The notes beneath the pieces were generated by a model. It had not been told where the DNA came from and ran no database searches. It was given only the letters and a program-made list of their open reading frames with translations. A stretch of 42,924 bases of DNA, taken from NCBI RefSeq assembly GCF_000264055.1, contig NZ_AJXL01000024.1:1-42924 (forward strand), read 5' to 3'. Every line of letters starts with the position of its first letter. The stretch's first letter is position 1. Made by a program: the position numbers and the translations under genes. Shown in pieces: positions 31,590 through 40,667 of the stretch. The stretch comes from Flavobacterium sp. ACAM 123. GTDB lineage: Bacteria > Bacteroidota > Bacteroidia > Flavobacteriales > Flavobacteriaceae.

Positions 31590-34220
31590 TTATGATCTGT
31601 TTTCAGGTACATTTTTATCTTTTAAATAATAATCAAACCATTCCTTTACTCTTTTATCGAGGTCTTTTTGGGACTCGGGTTTGCTAATGGCGTGCCCTTG
31701 ACCAGGATAAACCAGAAAGGTATGTGGCTTTTCCAGTCTTTGTAAGGCTAAATGCAGTTCAATGCTTTGTGTCCAATTGACATTTCGGTCTTCTTTCCCC
31801 GTCCAGATTAACAAAGGTGTATTTATTTTGTGCGCCTGCGCTATAGGTGAGTTATCAATATATCCATTGTAATTGGTAAATAAAGAGGTACCCATTCGCA
31901 ACTGTGCCGATTCATAGCGCCACATGTGGGAACGCTCGCCACTCGATTCCATACTCAGGTAATTGCTTACTAAGTCAGTACAGGCGGCACCTGCGACAGC
32001 AGCAGTGAATGTATTCGTTTGGGAAATAATAAAAGCAGTTTCGTATCCTCCAAACGAAGCTCCAATCAAGCCAATATGATTGAGCTCCACTATACCCATA
32101 GTTTTAACCTTGGAAACGGCTGCCTCAACACAACTCACTGCAGACTTTCCTGGAGATCCTATTTCATAGCTAATGTCTGGATACAACACCAAATAACCTT
32201 CCAACTTGTAGTTCGTGGGATTAAATCCATCTTCATTGTATTGTGTAGGATTTATGTACTGATGCATCATACCAGATTGTCTTTCGTACAGATGGACAAT
32301 CATGGGGTATTTTTTTCCAGATTGAAACCCTGCAGGATAAAATAATACTCCTTGCAGTTCCTCTCCTTTTGGATTTGAATAGGCAATTAGTTCAGAATGT
32401 CCCCAGGCATATTTTTTTTGTTGGGGATTTGTTATTACTATTGCGGTTCCATTTTTATTCTTCTTATCCCAAAATTTTAATTGTGGAGCTACTTCAAAGG
32501 ACTGTTCTTTATAAATATACTTTTCACTAATTTTTGCCTTACGTAGGGTATTTATTCTTGCATTTAAATATACTATCGGTTCACAATTGCCTTTGGCATC
32601 TAAGTAGTAATAGCCCGAGGCTTTGTTGTCTCCTAGCGCTTCTAATACATTTCCCTTGCTAAGGTCGAAAGTATGGGTTAATAAATTAAAGGAAGTCTTT
32701 ATAAAAACGCTTTCATATAAATTTTGATAGATCCTGAAACGGATTTTTTGTTCCCGTCCCTTTGTGAGTCTCTTGGCACTTTGCCCATCTGGAGTTACTA
32801 TCCAAATATCATACTGGTCATACACAATAAGCTGACCGTCCTGTGTCCACCCCGGACTACCATAAGGAGTAGTTGTTCCACCCTCGTCGAATTTCAAGTT
32901 ATAAACGGGTGAGGGCATTGAAGCAGTAACATTGGTATGTTTTTCTACTATTGGATCGTATACCCACCACTTTTTATCTTTAAAGTAATTAATATACTCG
33001 CCATTGGGCGATGCTCCCATAGTTCCGATGGAATGCAGTTGTTTCTTTACCACTAAACTACTTTTCCCTGTATTTAAATTGGTCAAGTAGAAGTCGGGGA
33101 TTGCTTCAAATTCATAGTGGGGCTCATAGGCTCGAGTATTGAAGGTTAATGCATAGTTTTGTTTTCCCGTCAACATCACGTTTGGTAAATCATCTGTTCC
33201 AATTTGCACTACTTTGTTTTGCTGAGGCCACCACGCTGCCAATTTAGGGATATGAGCGCCATCTATATGTTGACCATGATTTTCTCCTGATGCTACGCTA
33301 TTCCAAATCTGTACCGTTTCATTTTCCTCGGGTAAGGATATAGAAGATGCCACGTTAAAGAAGATTCGTTCGTCATCCTCAGAAATTTGTAATGGGGCGC
33401 GGGCAAACGGAATCGCAATGCGCTTGTCTTTAAAAAAATTAGCATGTAGCAATGGATCTAAACTATATAATTTAGGGGTATGCTCCAATTGTTTTGCGTA
33501 GTATACTTTGTGGTTTTTTTGTTTGTCGGTTTCTTTGCCTAATTCCTGTAAAAAAGCAAGGGCATTCCCTTTACTGTTCCAGGTTAGGTTTTTATAACGA
33601 CACTCTTTTTCCTGCACTAGTGTTTCCGTACTAAAATCGGATCGCATTCGAACTAGTTTTACGGCATTTTCATTCTGGATCACGCAAGCCAAAATTGTTC
33701 CGGCAGCGTTAAAACTATATTCTGTAATACCGCTGATGGCATGTTCCTTTTCAGTCTGTAAATTGATGATGCAAAGTGTCTGTTCTTGTTGTAACTCCTG
33801 CTTCAACAGTGCTAAATAGTTTCCCCTGGCCACAAATTCATATTTATAAACGCCTTGTATCCATCGTATTGCTCCTGATTTTAAGTTTAGTAAAGCCGTT
33901 CCTTTTTTCGGATCGTGGGTAACCCACCATTTGTTGTCTGGACTAAAAGTACCATTCTCCGCATTAGGGAAATACAATTTCTTATTCGTTTGGGTATTTT
34001 GTACAAACAAGGTATCCATCGCTGATTGATAATTTAATTTGTAGCTGATCCAATTCCCATCATCTGAAATTTTTTCATCCGAAAGTGTACTCCAAGTTTC
34101 ATAATCTATAGGTTTAAGCTGCTTTTTTGATAATGACTGGCTCCAAACGGAGCCAGTTCCTAGTATGAAAAGTAGAAAAAACCAGTTGTATTTTATTTTT
34201 AATACCATCTTGTTTTTCAT
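31590..34220 (-). CDS. Secreted S9-family (prolyl oligopeptidase-type) peptidase
   Basis: This 876-aa protein starts with a signal peptide (YNWFFLLFILGTGSVWSQS), then a long beta-propeller-like part (about 30-600), then an alpha/beta-hydrolase domain. The catalytic triad is readable: S722 in GASFGGYE, D811 in GKEDRNVNW and H843 in GQGHAIS. The ATG directly follows the susD stop, so the two are translated from one message. Enzymes of this family cleave short peptides, often after Pro or Ala. In this operon it would digest peptides imported by the SusC/D pair, or process the neighbouring exported peptide. The periplasm is the likely location. Confidence 0.9.
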   Translation of the reverse strand: MKNKMVLKIKYNWFFLLFILGTGSVWSQSLSKKQLKPIDYETWSTLSDEKISDDGNWISYKLNYQSAMDTLFVQNTQTNKKLYFPNAENGTFSPDNKWWVTHDPKKGTALLNLKSGAIRWIQGVYKYEFVARGNYLALLKQELQQEQTLCIINLQTEKEHAISGITEYSFNAAGTILACVIQNENAVKLVRMRSDFSTETLVQEKECRYKNLTWNSKGNALAFLQELGKETDKQKNHKVYYAKQLEHTPKLYSLDPLLHANFFKDKRIAIPFARAPLQISEDDERIFFNVASSISLPEENETVQIWNSVASGENHGQHIDGAHIPKLAAWWPQQNKVVQIGTDDLPNVMLTGKQNYALTFNTRAYEPHYEFEAIPDFYLTNLNTGKSSLVVKKQLHSIGTMGASPNGEYINYFKDKKWWVYDPIVEKHTNVTASMPSPVYNLKFDEGGTTTPYGSPGWTQDGQLIVYDQYDIWIVTPDGQSAKRLTKGREQKIRFRIYQNLYESVFIKTSFNLLTHTFDLSKGNVLEALGDNKASGYYYLDAKGNCEPIVYLNARINTLRKAKISEKYIYKEQSFEVAPQLKFWDKKNKNGTAIVITNPQQKKYAWGHSELIAYSNPKGEELQGVLFYPAGFQSGKKYPMIVHLYERQSGMMHQYINPTQYNEDGFNPTNYKLEGYLVLYPDISYEIGSPGKSAVSCVEAAVSKVKTMGIVELNHIGLIGASFGGYETAFIISQTNTFTAAVAGAACTDLVSNYLSMESSGERSHMWRYESAQLRMGTSLFTNYNGYIDNSPIAQAHKINTPLLIWTGKEDRNVNWTQSIELHLALQRLEKPHTFLVYPGQGHAISKPESQKDLDKRVKEWFDYYLKDKNVPENRS

Positions 34221-35612
34221 TTAATACCCTGGATTTTGATAGAGATTTTTGTTTAATACTAATTCGGTTTCAGGTAATGGCAACCATTTATCAGTGCTTT
34301 TCCAGCCTGGTTTGATACCTAAGACGGCCTGTGCTTGTCCACTTCTTTTCAAATCAAACCAACGCTGTCCTAATTCGGTAAATAATTCTACTCTGCGCTC
34401 CTGAAGAATAGTCAGCAATAGATTCTCGGAAGTATTTGCAGTAGTAGGTGCCAGTCCCGCCCGATTGCGTATCGTGTTCATATCTTCTTTGGCACCAATC
34501 AAATTCCCTTGATGGGCACGCGCTTCCGCTCGAATGAGGTACTGTTCTTCCAAGCGCAACACAATAGCATATTCTCGTGTCGTTCCGGTATTCGTGTTTT
34601 TTTTGTATTTATAGGGATAGTACCATGTTTGCGATCCAGCACTTACATTCCCTATCCAATGCACTTTTCTTTGATCGCCAACTTCAAATGCATTTAATAA
34701 GTTAGAACTAATTGCTGCAATCGGAGGAGGGCCAGTACTAAAAATAAAGGTGCTGGCATCGTGCGTATTCAAACCGGAAATACCGGGGTGCAATTGCCAG
34801 ATTATGGAAGGGGCTTCCTTTAAGAACACTTTATCCAAATCCTCTTCCATGTGGTAAAGTGCCCCGTTGTTGATTACTAGTGTAGCTTCTTCTTCCGCTA
34901 ATGCCCACTCCTCCTTATAAAGGTACACCCTTGCCAAAAGTGCTGCAGCCGCTGCTTTATTAGGACGAATTCGTTCACTAGAGGTGTATGCATCTGTTAA
35001 TAGCTCTTTAGACTTTATTAAATCGGCTGTTATTTTCTCATAGACTTCATTCTCGGGCATTCTTGAAATTTTACTATTTATGCTGTAGTCTGTTGTATTT
35101 ATATATGGAATAGCTCCATATAGATTTAGCAGATAAAAGTGGGTCATTGCTCTAAGAAAGAGCCCTTCGCCTTTTAATTGGTTGCGATTTTCGCTAGAAA
35201 TTGCGGTACTGTTTTCAAGTCCTTCCAAAAGGGCGTTCACTGCATAAATTTGGCTGTAGCCACTTTTCCATATTGTAGCCACCGAAGGATTTGAAGCGAT
35301 AACCGTATGGTTGTAAAAATCTTCTATTGGCGAACTAGAACTTCCAAAATAGGTTAATTCATCTGTATAATTCCCCATTAGGCTGGAAAGTCCGTCAGGT
35401 TTACCGGATAACATGCCAGTTTCTCGGAGTTGCGCATAGCTATTTGAGAGCGCTGCTGTGGCAGTACTGATATCCTCGAAGACAGCAGTTCCAGTAAGTT
35501 GTGACTGTGGTAAGTCTACCTCCGTAAAACTTTCACAGCTATTAAGCCAAAAGCAAAGTAGTGTAATTAATGCTGCTATTAATAATGTCTGTATTAGTCT
35601 ATAGTATTTCAT
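34221..35612 (-). CDS. SusD/RagB-family outer-membrane lipoprotein
   Basis: This 463-aa surface substrate-binding lipoprotein has a signal sequence ending in FWLNSC (C26 lipidated). The mature start is ESFTEVDLPQSQLTG, and the N-terminal region with ISTATAALSNSYAQLRE is the SusD-like domain. A TPR-like helical core follows, including AAAAALLARVYLYKEEWA, and the C-terminal RagB/SusD domain ends in LVLNKNLYQNPGY. It partners the SusC gene 99 bp upstream. No carbohydrate-active enzyme is encoded nearby; with a peptidase next to it, the ligand is more likely a peptide, as for RagA-RagB. Confidence 0.95.
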   Translation of the reverse strand: MKYYRLIQTLLIAALITLLCFWLNSCESFTEVDLPQSQLTGTAVFEDISTATAALSNSYAQLRETGMLSGKPDGLSSLMGNYTDELTYFGSSSSPIEDFYNHTVIASNPSVATIWKSGYSQIYAVNALLEGLENSTAISSENRNQLKGEGLFLRAMTHFYLLNLYGAIPYINTTDYSINSKISRMPENEVYEKITADLIKSKELLTDAYTSSERIRPNKAAAAALLARVYLYKEEWALAEEEATLVINNGALYHMEEDLDKVFLKEAPSIIWQLHPGISGLNTHDASTFIFSTGPPPIAAISSNLLNAFEVGDQRKVHWIGNVSAGSQTWYYPYKYKKNTNTGTTREYAIVLRLEEQYLIRAEARAHQGNLIGAKEDMNTIRNRAGLAPTTANTSENLLLTILQERRVELFTELGQRWFDLKRSGQAQAVLGIKPGWKSTDKWLPLPETELVLNKNLYQNPGY

Positions 35613-35711
35613 ATCTTAATATTTATTGTTTCTAATTCATTATTTTTCAGTCACTTTTATCATTTCTGACTGTTTTTGTTGATAACAGTCGATTTGATAG
35701 ATTCCTTTATA

Positions 35712-38700
35712 TCATAGGCTGAGGTTTATCCCCAAAGTAATTTGACGTAAAGGAGGGGAGTAGAATGCAGATTGATTTTCAGGATCTGCTCCTTTGTAGT
35801 TTGTAACCGTTAGTAGGTTTTGTCCCTGTACATAAATTCTACCGGTCATACCTTTTGTCCATTGTTGTGGAATAGTATAAGAGAGACTGATACTTTTCAA
35901 TCGTATGTAGGAGGCATCACTTATAGATGCACTACTGTTGCTGTATAGAAAATAGGCATCGAGTGCTGCCCCATTGGCACCTGTTGTGTATTGCTGAATT
36001 TCTGCAGTTGTGCCATTTTGAGGCCAGTGATTTAGAACGTCAATAGGCTGATTTGAAAAATCACCAACCCAAGAAGCAGTATATAAGTAATTACGGGCTC
36101 TTTGTTTTACGAACTGAAATAGAAAGTCCATTGCCCAATTTTTGTAGCTCAACTGGTTTGTTAATCCACCGAAGAATTTTGGGGATGTATCTTCTATCCA
36201 TTGGCGGTCTTCGGGCCCTGTAATTTTTCCGTCTTTGTTGTAATCCTCGAATTGATATAGACCCGTTTCGGGATTAATTCCTGTATAATGGTATGTTTTT
36301 TGGATGCTCAAAGATTTTCCTAGTACTAGCGTATTGGCATATGTTGACCCTTCTAAATCTGGAAATTCCAAAAGTTTATTTTTTAGAAAGCTCAGATTTA
36401 GGGAACTAGTCCAATTGAAATCGTTTTTTTTATAATTGACTGAGCGTAGTTCTAATTCCACTCCTGTATTTTGTACGGTAGCATTTAAATTAGACTGTAA
36501 AGAGGAGAAGCCTGTGGTCGCAGGTAACGGGACACCCACGAGTTGGTTTGAAGAGCGGTTACTAAAATAAGCGGCAGTGATGAAAACACGGTCTTTTAAA
36601 AAGCCAAGTTCTAGTGCTGCTTCCAATTTTTTATTAGATTCCCATCCAAAGGAAGGATTAAATAGCCGGCTAGGTTTTATACCAATTACACCATTATAAT
36701 TATTTCCTGTACCTTCGTAAGTATCCAAAAACTGGTAATCTCCAATTTGGTCATTTCCGCTTGTGCCATAACTGGCACGTAGTTTTCCAAAGCTAAGGAA
36801 GGTATTTGTATCCATAAAAGCTTCCTTGGAAAACAGCCAAGCTGCACCAATAGCCGCAAAATTAGCAAAACGATTTCCTGGGCCAAAACGGCTGGAACCA
36901 TCACGTCTCCCGGTTAGATTGATTATGTATTTTTCTTTCCAATTGTAATTGATCCTGCCAAAGAAAGCTTGGTATTTATATATTGTCAACTGATCATCTG
37001 TTATGGTAAGATAGCCAGCTGCTGCCAAGTTATGAATAAGGCTGTTGCTGGAAAAACCTGATCCGTACTGCGACAGTTGTTGCGCCGTCTGTTTCTGAAA
37101 GGTTGTTCCACCCAGCATATTTATTGTGGAACTACCCCAGTTTTTTTTCCAATTGATTTGAGGTTCGATTATCCAGGATTGACGAGTCGCATTGTTTAGC
37201 ACAAGCATCGAGACTTCGCTACCCAATCCATAGGATGGGTTGTACATAGTAGATGGAAAGGTTCGATTCTCTTGTACTAGATAATCTGTGTACCCAAAGT
37301 TTGTTTTTATTTCTAATTCTTCCACGAGCTTATACGAGAGCGTTGCATTGGCAATTAAGCTATTCGTTTTAGCACTATACATGCCTTCTAAAGTACTTAA
37401 AGGGTTATTCCACGTTCCATTTTCCCAATTCAGATTCCCCTGTGCATCGTGGAGTGCTGGAGCATTTGGTGCTAAAATTGTAGCTTGATACGTTAAATCG
37501 TTGGCTGGTAGCGCGTTTTTATCCGTGGAATAGTCAGCCGAAAGGCTTATTTTAAAGCGATTATCATTAGATTTATGCGTAAGGCTGTTGTGTACTGCGA
37601 ATTTATTATAGTAACCTTGTCCTGGGAAAACAGTCGTTTCTTTGCGGTAGTTTCCGCTCAATAAAAATTGCGTATTGGTATTTCCACCAGATACGGTACC
37701 TTGCATGTTAGTTGTATTGGCGGTGCCGCCTAGTAGCTCTTTTTGCCAGTTAGTATAACGGTTTTGATCCCAAGTACCATTTATATCGTAGGCATATGCC
37801 GGATATTCTGTAATTCCATCGTTGCTAAAAGCTTCCTTTCGCATGGCTATATATTGCTCTGTGTTTAACAGCTTAGTGGTGCGCGTTAGTTTGCCAAAAC
37901 TAGAGTAGGTGTTGAAATCGAATTTTGTTTTCCCTTCTTTTCCTTTTTTGGTTGTAATCAATACCACTCCATTTGATCCGCGGGAACCATATATGGCTGT
38001 TGCATCGGCGTCTTTTAATACTTCGATACTTTCAATATCAGCTGGGTTGATGCTATTAAGCGGACTTATATTTCCAGCTAATATATTTCCTGATGTCATC
38101 ACTGAGCCTAATGATTGTGTGCTGTACGGGACTCCATCGACAATGTATAAAGGCGCATTCCCTTCCGATCTTATGCTATTAATACCTCTAATTTGTATCT
38201 CAAAACCGCCACCGGGAGTACCTGTATTCTGTGTTATGTTTACGCCAGCCATTCGACCTTGCATGGCAGCCAATGGATTGTTTACGGGTTGTTTGTCGAT
38301 GTCTTTGGCAGTAATTTTAGAGATACTCCCCGTACGTTCACTTTCTTTTACAGAATAGTATCCTGTATTGACGCGGACTTCCTGAAGTGCTGTGGCATCT
38401 TGCTGAAGTTTGACATTAATGATTTTGCGCCCAGTTATTGGTACATAACTAGTCCTGTACCCCATAAATGAAAAGACCAGTGTATCTGTTGGAGAAACGG
38501 TTATTATATATTTTCCATCAAAATCAGAAATGGCACTTGTTTTTTTTCCTTTTATGGAAACGGTTACTCCTGGTAGTGGCCCATTAGTATCTCTAATGGT
38601 GCCATTGATCTGAGTTTGTTGCGGTATTGATATCTTGTGTCGCAGTGCACTACTGGCGAAGATTGGTGAAGGATTAAGATAAAAGCTCAGAATAAGCGAA

Positions 38701-38744
38701 GACCAAAGTACCAGTACCCCTTTGTTTAATGAAAATTTTTTCAT
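35712..38744 (-). CDS. SusC/RagA-family TonB-dependent outer-membrane transporter
   Basis: This 1010-aa protein has a signal peptide (about 1-32), a carboxypeptidase-regulatory-like beta-sandwich (about 47-120, INGTIRDTNGPLPGVTVSI), a TonB-dependent plug (about 125-240) with RMAGVNITQNTGTPGGGFEI and LYIVDGVPY, and a 22-strand-type barrel ending in ITLGINLSL. The segment reading NTGYYSVKESERTGSISKIT marks the SusC subgroup often found with peptidases or thioredoxin-like proteins rather than glycanases. There is no STN domain, so an anti-sigma link is not expected. With SusD and the S9 peptidase it forms a probable peptide-import operon. Confidence 0.95.
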   Translation of the reverse strand: MKKFSLNKGVLVLWSSLILSFYLNPSPIFASSALRHKISIPQQTQINGTIRDTNGPLPGVTVSIKGKKTSAISDFDGKYIITVSPTDTLVFSFMGYRTSYVPITGRKIINVKLQQDATALQEVRVNTGYYSVKESERTGSISKITAKDIDKQPVNNPLAAMQGRMAGVNITQNTGTPGGGFEIQIRGINSIRSEGNAPLYIVDGVPYSTQSLGSVMTSGNILAGNISPLNSINPADIESIEVLKDADATAIYGSRGSNGVVLITTKKGKEGKTKFDFNTYSSFGKLTRTTKLLNTEQYIAMRKEAFSNDGITEYPAYAYDINGTWDQNRYTNWQKELLGGTANTTNMQGTVSGGNTNTQFLLSGNYRKETTVFPGQGYYNKFAVHNSLTHKSNDNRFKISLSADYSTDKNALPANDLTYQATILAPNAPALHDAQGNLNWENGTWNNPLSTLEGMYSAKTNSLIANATLSYKLVEELEIKTNFGYTDYLVQENRTFPSTMYNPSYGLGSEVSMLVLNNATRQSWIIEPQINWKKNWGSSTINMLGGTTFQKQTAQQLSQYGSGFSSNSLIHNLAAAGYLTITDDQLTIYKYQAFFGRINYNWKEKYIINLTGRRDGSSRFGPGNRFANFAAIGAAWLFSKEAFMDTNTFLSFGKLRASYGTSGNDQIGDYQFLDTYEGTGNNYNGVIGIKPSRLFNPSFGWESNKKLEAALELGFLKDRVFITAAYFSNRSSNQLVGVPLPATTGFSSLQSNLNATVQNTGVELELRSVNYKKNDFNWTSSLNLSFLKNKLLEFPDLEGSTYANTLVLGKSLSIQKTYHYTGINPETGLYQFEDYNKDGKITGPEDRQWIEDTSPKFFGGLTNQLSYKNWAMDFLFQFVKQRARNYLYTASWVGDFSNQPIDVLNHWPQNGTTAEIQQYTTGANGAALDAYFLYSNSSASISDASYIRLKSISLSYTIPQQWTKGMTGRIYVQGQNLLTVTNYKGADPENQSAFYSPPLRQITLGINLSL

Positions 38745-38786
38745 ATTATTGGTTTAGTTAATTAAAATGTGAATTTTGTTAGCGTT

Positions 38787-38830
38787 GGTCCTCTTGTCTA
38801 GTTTGCCGACGAGTAAGAGGGCCTTTTTTT
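38787..38830 (+). terminator. Terminator-like hairpin facing away from susC
   Basis: GGTCCTCTT (38787-38795) pairs with AAGAGGGCC (38815-38823) with one G-T pair, and seven T follow on the plus strand only. No plus-strand gene ends just before it. It lies about 45 bp upstream of the susC start, so it may instead be a 5' leader structure of the susC message or block plus-strand read-through. Confidence 0.5.
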
Positions 38831-38846
38831 ATGTGATTAGCCACGA

Positions 38847-38864
38847 TCCCGATAGCTATCAGGA
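38847..38864. repeat. REP-like palindrome, copy 1
   Basis: TCCCGATAGCTATCAGGA is an 18-bp near-perfect palindrome followed by CTAAGG. The same design recurs at 39320-39337. TCCCGA-xAGCTx-TCGGGA palindromes of this kind are common intergenic repeats in Flavobacteria. Confidence 0.75.
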
Positions 38865-38936
38865 CTAAGGCACGAATTTTTTTTTTTTATAAGTCATAGG
38901 CGTTATCTGTTTTCTGTTATGGGTTGTCCGTTATCA

Positions 38937-38962
38937 GTTAGCTGTTGTCTGTTAGCTGTTGT
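38937..38962. repeat. Short tandem repeat GTTAGCTGTTGT
   Basis: GTTAGCTGTTGT occurs at 38937-38948 and 38951-38962 with a 14-bp period, within a longer degenerate tract of GTTATCTG/GTTGTCTG-like units from about 38902. Such simple tracts are frequent in Bacteroidota intergenic DNA and may vary in length between strains. Confidence 0.65.
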
Positions 38963-39319
38963 TGCTTCTATGTACGGTTTGCCATATTACATCAATTAGT
39001 TGTTTTTTAAATTTTTAAAAATGGTCGTTTTAATCAACGGTGACTTTGTAAGAATCGCTGAGGTAAAATTGCTGCAACCATATAGCCAAAGGCAGATAAT
39101 AGTTATTAAAATCAGCATTAATAAAGCTTTGATTTCTTTGTAGTACCTCATCTTTTTAATTGTTACTAATATTAGTTGTGGGTATGCTGATTGTTTGCAT
39201 AATAGTTAAATTGAAAAAGAAGATTAATTTATAAGATGGGTTTCCAATCCTTTTTTTAATAATTTTATTTTTCATCGTCTTAGTTTAGGTCTTTAAATGA
39301 AATTTTTTCGTTTTACCCC

Positions 39320-39337
39320 TCCCGAAAGCTTTCGGGA
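39320..39337. repeat. REP-like palindrome, copy 2
   Basis: TCCCGAAAGCTTTCGGGA is a perfect 18-bp palindrome followed by CTAAAGGG, matching the copy at 38847-38864 in core and in the downstream bases. Confidence 0.8.
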
Positions 39338-39643
39338 CTAAAGGGAGTCGAAAATTTTAGATCGTTGTGTGTGAATTGTTGGTCGATTTTTGATTTCGAT
39401 GTGCATCGTTGCTTTCACCGAAGATTTTTGAATGCTGTTTTTTATTGCATAGGCACTTGGATTTAAAGGTTTTCTAAAGGAAGTACACCGCCGTTGCCAG
39501 TTGCAGCCCAACGCAGGCAGTGCATTTCCAAACTAACTAATTCAAAAAATTGATTGCTTTGCAATACTAAAACAAAAGGAAGATTGGCTAAGAATGGCAG
39601 CTGGGTTTGTGCCAATAAAAAATGGCATGGAACTCAGCTTACT

Positions 39644-39748
39644 GCACTAGAGGTACTGGTATACCGAGCAACAATAAGTGAGCCCACGCCATGGGACGTG
39701 AGCATCTTACTTATCATCTCGTTGCAAAAATTACCAGTTTTCTAGTGC
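39644..39748. repeat. About 105-bp imperfect palindrome
   Basis: The outer arms are GCACTAGA-GGT-ACTGGTA (39644-39661) and the complement of GCACTAGA-AA-ACTGGTA (39732-39748). Inside, GCAAC, ATAAGT and CACG segments on the left have complementary partners in the same order on the right, around a CCCACG-CCATGGG-ACGTG centre. The whole can fold into one long bulged hairpin. It could be a MITE-like miniature element or a structured RNA. Confidence 0.65.
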
Positions 39749-39830
39749 GAGATTCAAAGCGAATGCTTCAAATATTTTATATGAAGAATCGCAAATTTAT
39801 AAATTCTAAAACAAATATAACAAAATATTT

Positions 39831-39866
39831 TAAAATGCGCATTTTAGTACGCATTATTTTTAATGC
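39831..39866. promoter_or_regulatory. Paired palindromes upstream of the small HTH gene (candidate operators)
   Basis: TAAAATGC-GCATTTTA (39831-39846) is a perfect 16-bp palindrome. GCATTA-TTTT-TAATGC (39851-39866) follows 4 bp later. Both use AATGC-type half-sites. The second ends 20 bp before the ATG at 39887, and a TTCCTTTG element (39874-39881), close to the TAnnTTTG consensus, lies in between. This is the place for autorepression by the HTH protein. Confidence 0.6.
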
Positions 39867-39886
39867 ATTGACTTTCCTTTGTTTCG

Positions 39887-40126
39887 ATGGGTGAAACAAG
39901 TGATATAGTATGCGGTTACATTTATAAGAATTGGATTCAATCTTATAAGTCACAACGTTCCTTTGCTTTAGACCATAATATTGAAGAAAGTATTGTTAGA
40001 AAAATTAAGAATACTGCTTTAGAAACTAGTAAACAACATTATAGTATCCCCGTAAATACTTTAAGTAAGATTTGTGAAGCACGGAACATGAAGCTATTAG
40101 ATTTTTTTAAACTGATTGATAAATAA
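39887..40126 (+). CDS. Small XRE-like helix-turn-helix regulator
   Basis: This 79-aa protein is essentially one HTH domain: SQRSFALDHNIEESIVRKIK forms the first helices and recognition region, followed by YSIPVNTLSKICEARNMKLL, the usual continuation in short XRE-type proteins of Bacteroidota. The start at 39887 is favoured by paired palindromes and a promoter-like TTCCTTTG just upstream; the TTCCTTTG ends 5 bases before the ATG, so the message may be nearly leaderless. A perfect terminator follows within 10 bp. It forms a single-gene unit, probably autoregulated. Its other targets are unknown. Confidence 0.75.
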   Translation: MGETSDIVCGYIYKNWIQSYKSQRSFALDHNIEESIVRKIKNTALETSKQHYSIPVNTLSKICEARNMKLLDFFKLIDK

Positions 40127-40129
40127 TAG

Positions 40130-40155
40130 AGATGCCAAAAAGGCATCTTTTTTTT
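40130..40155 (+). terminator. Intrinsic terminator of the small HTH gene
   Basis: AGATGCC (40130-40136) pairs with GGCATCT (40142-40148) around an AAAAA loop and is followed by a T run to 40155. It begins right after the stop codon of the HTH gene. Confidence 0.92.
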
Positions 40156-40667
40156 GTGCTATTTTGAACTGGAGTTGTCTATTCAGGAGAAAGTGTTGTC
40201 AAAAACGGAGTATTGTATTTCCAAGCAAATGAAATAGTAATTACCCATTCTATATTTGAGCTGTGGAATGGTATGAAATAATAGGGGTAGTTGTTATGGT
40301 TGTACTTGGTGTCTTGATCAGAGGTGCCATTTATGAATTTAGGAAAAATTATTTTTATAATGATAGTTGGGGGAGGAGGGAGAGGAAATAAAGATGTTGT
40401 TAGGTGTCTTTTTTTATGCCATTTTTTTGATAATGCGGGAAACCGTAAAGGGATAAAATTGTAATTGTATACTTTTACTTGATAGAAATGTACGAATATC
40501 ACTAAAAGTGGGTATAGTAATAAAAAATTGAAAAGCTTTTATTTACAACATACAACACAAGACATATAGCACGAGTTATGGTAAAACTTTAAAGAAAGGG
40601 GATACTTCTGGATGTTATTTATTAGTTATGCCTCAGTTTGGTAGAACCGAAAACGAAACGATAAAAA
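40156..40667. other. Gap of about 510 bp without a recognisable gene
   Basis: A start-less open frame at 40168-40281 on the plus strand ends in ANEIVITHSIFELWNGMK and could be a gene tail, but it is too short to call. An opposite-strand frame of 107 codons (40179-40502) is proline/lysine-rich and looks like chance. The rest is A+T-rich with no clear structure. Confidence 0.4.

Larger units (their letters stand above)
38745..39886. other. 1.14-kb gene-free stretch between susC and the small HTH gene, rich in repeats
   Basis: No credible gene is present. It holds a terminator-like hairpin (38787-38830), two REP-like palindromes (38847-38864 and 39320-39337), a 12-base T run (38877-38888), a simple GTTATCTGTT-type repeat tract (about 38902-38962), a long imperfect palindrome (39644-39748) and the operator region of the next gene (39831-39866). 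The susC promoter should lie near 38750-38800 on the minus strand, but I find no consensus match. Confidence 0.6.

Noticed and set aside
37909..38358. 149-codon plus-strand frame opposite susC
   Set aside because: The opposite strand encodes conserved SusC plug residues at the same place; this frame has no independent support.
39554..39745. 63-codon plus-strand frame
   Set aside because: It overlaps the long imperfect palindrome and has no protein-like pattern or start context.
40179..40502. 107-codon minus-strand frame in a gene-poor gap
   Set aside because: Proline-run and lysine-rich translation without domain, promoter or neighbours; likely chance.
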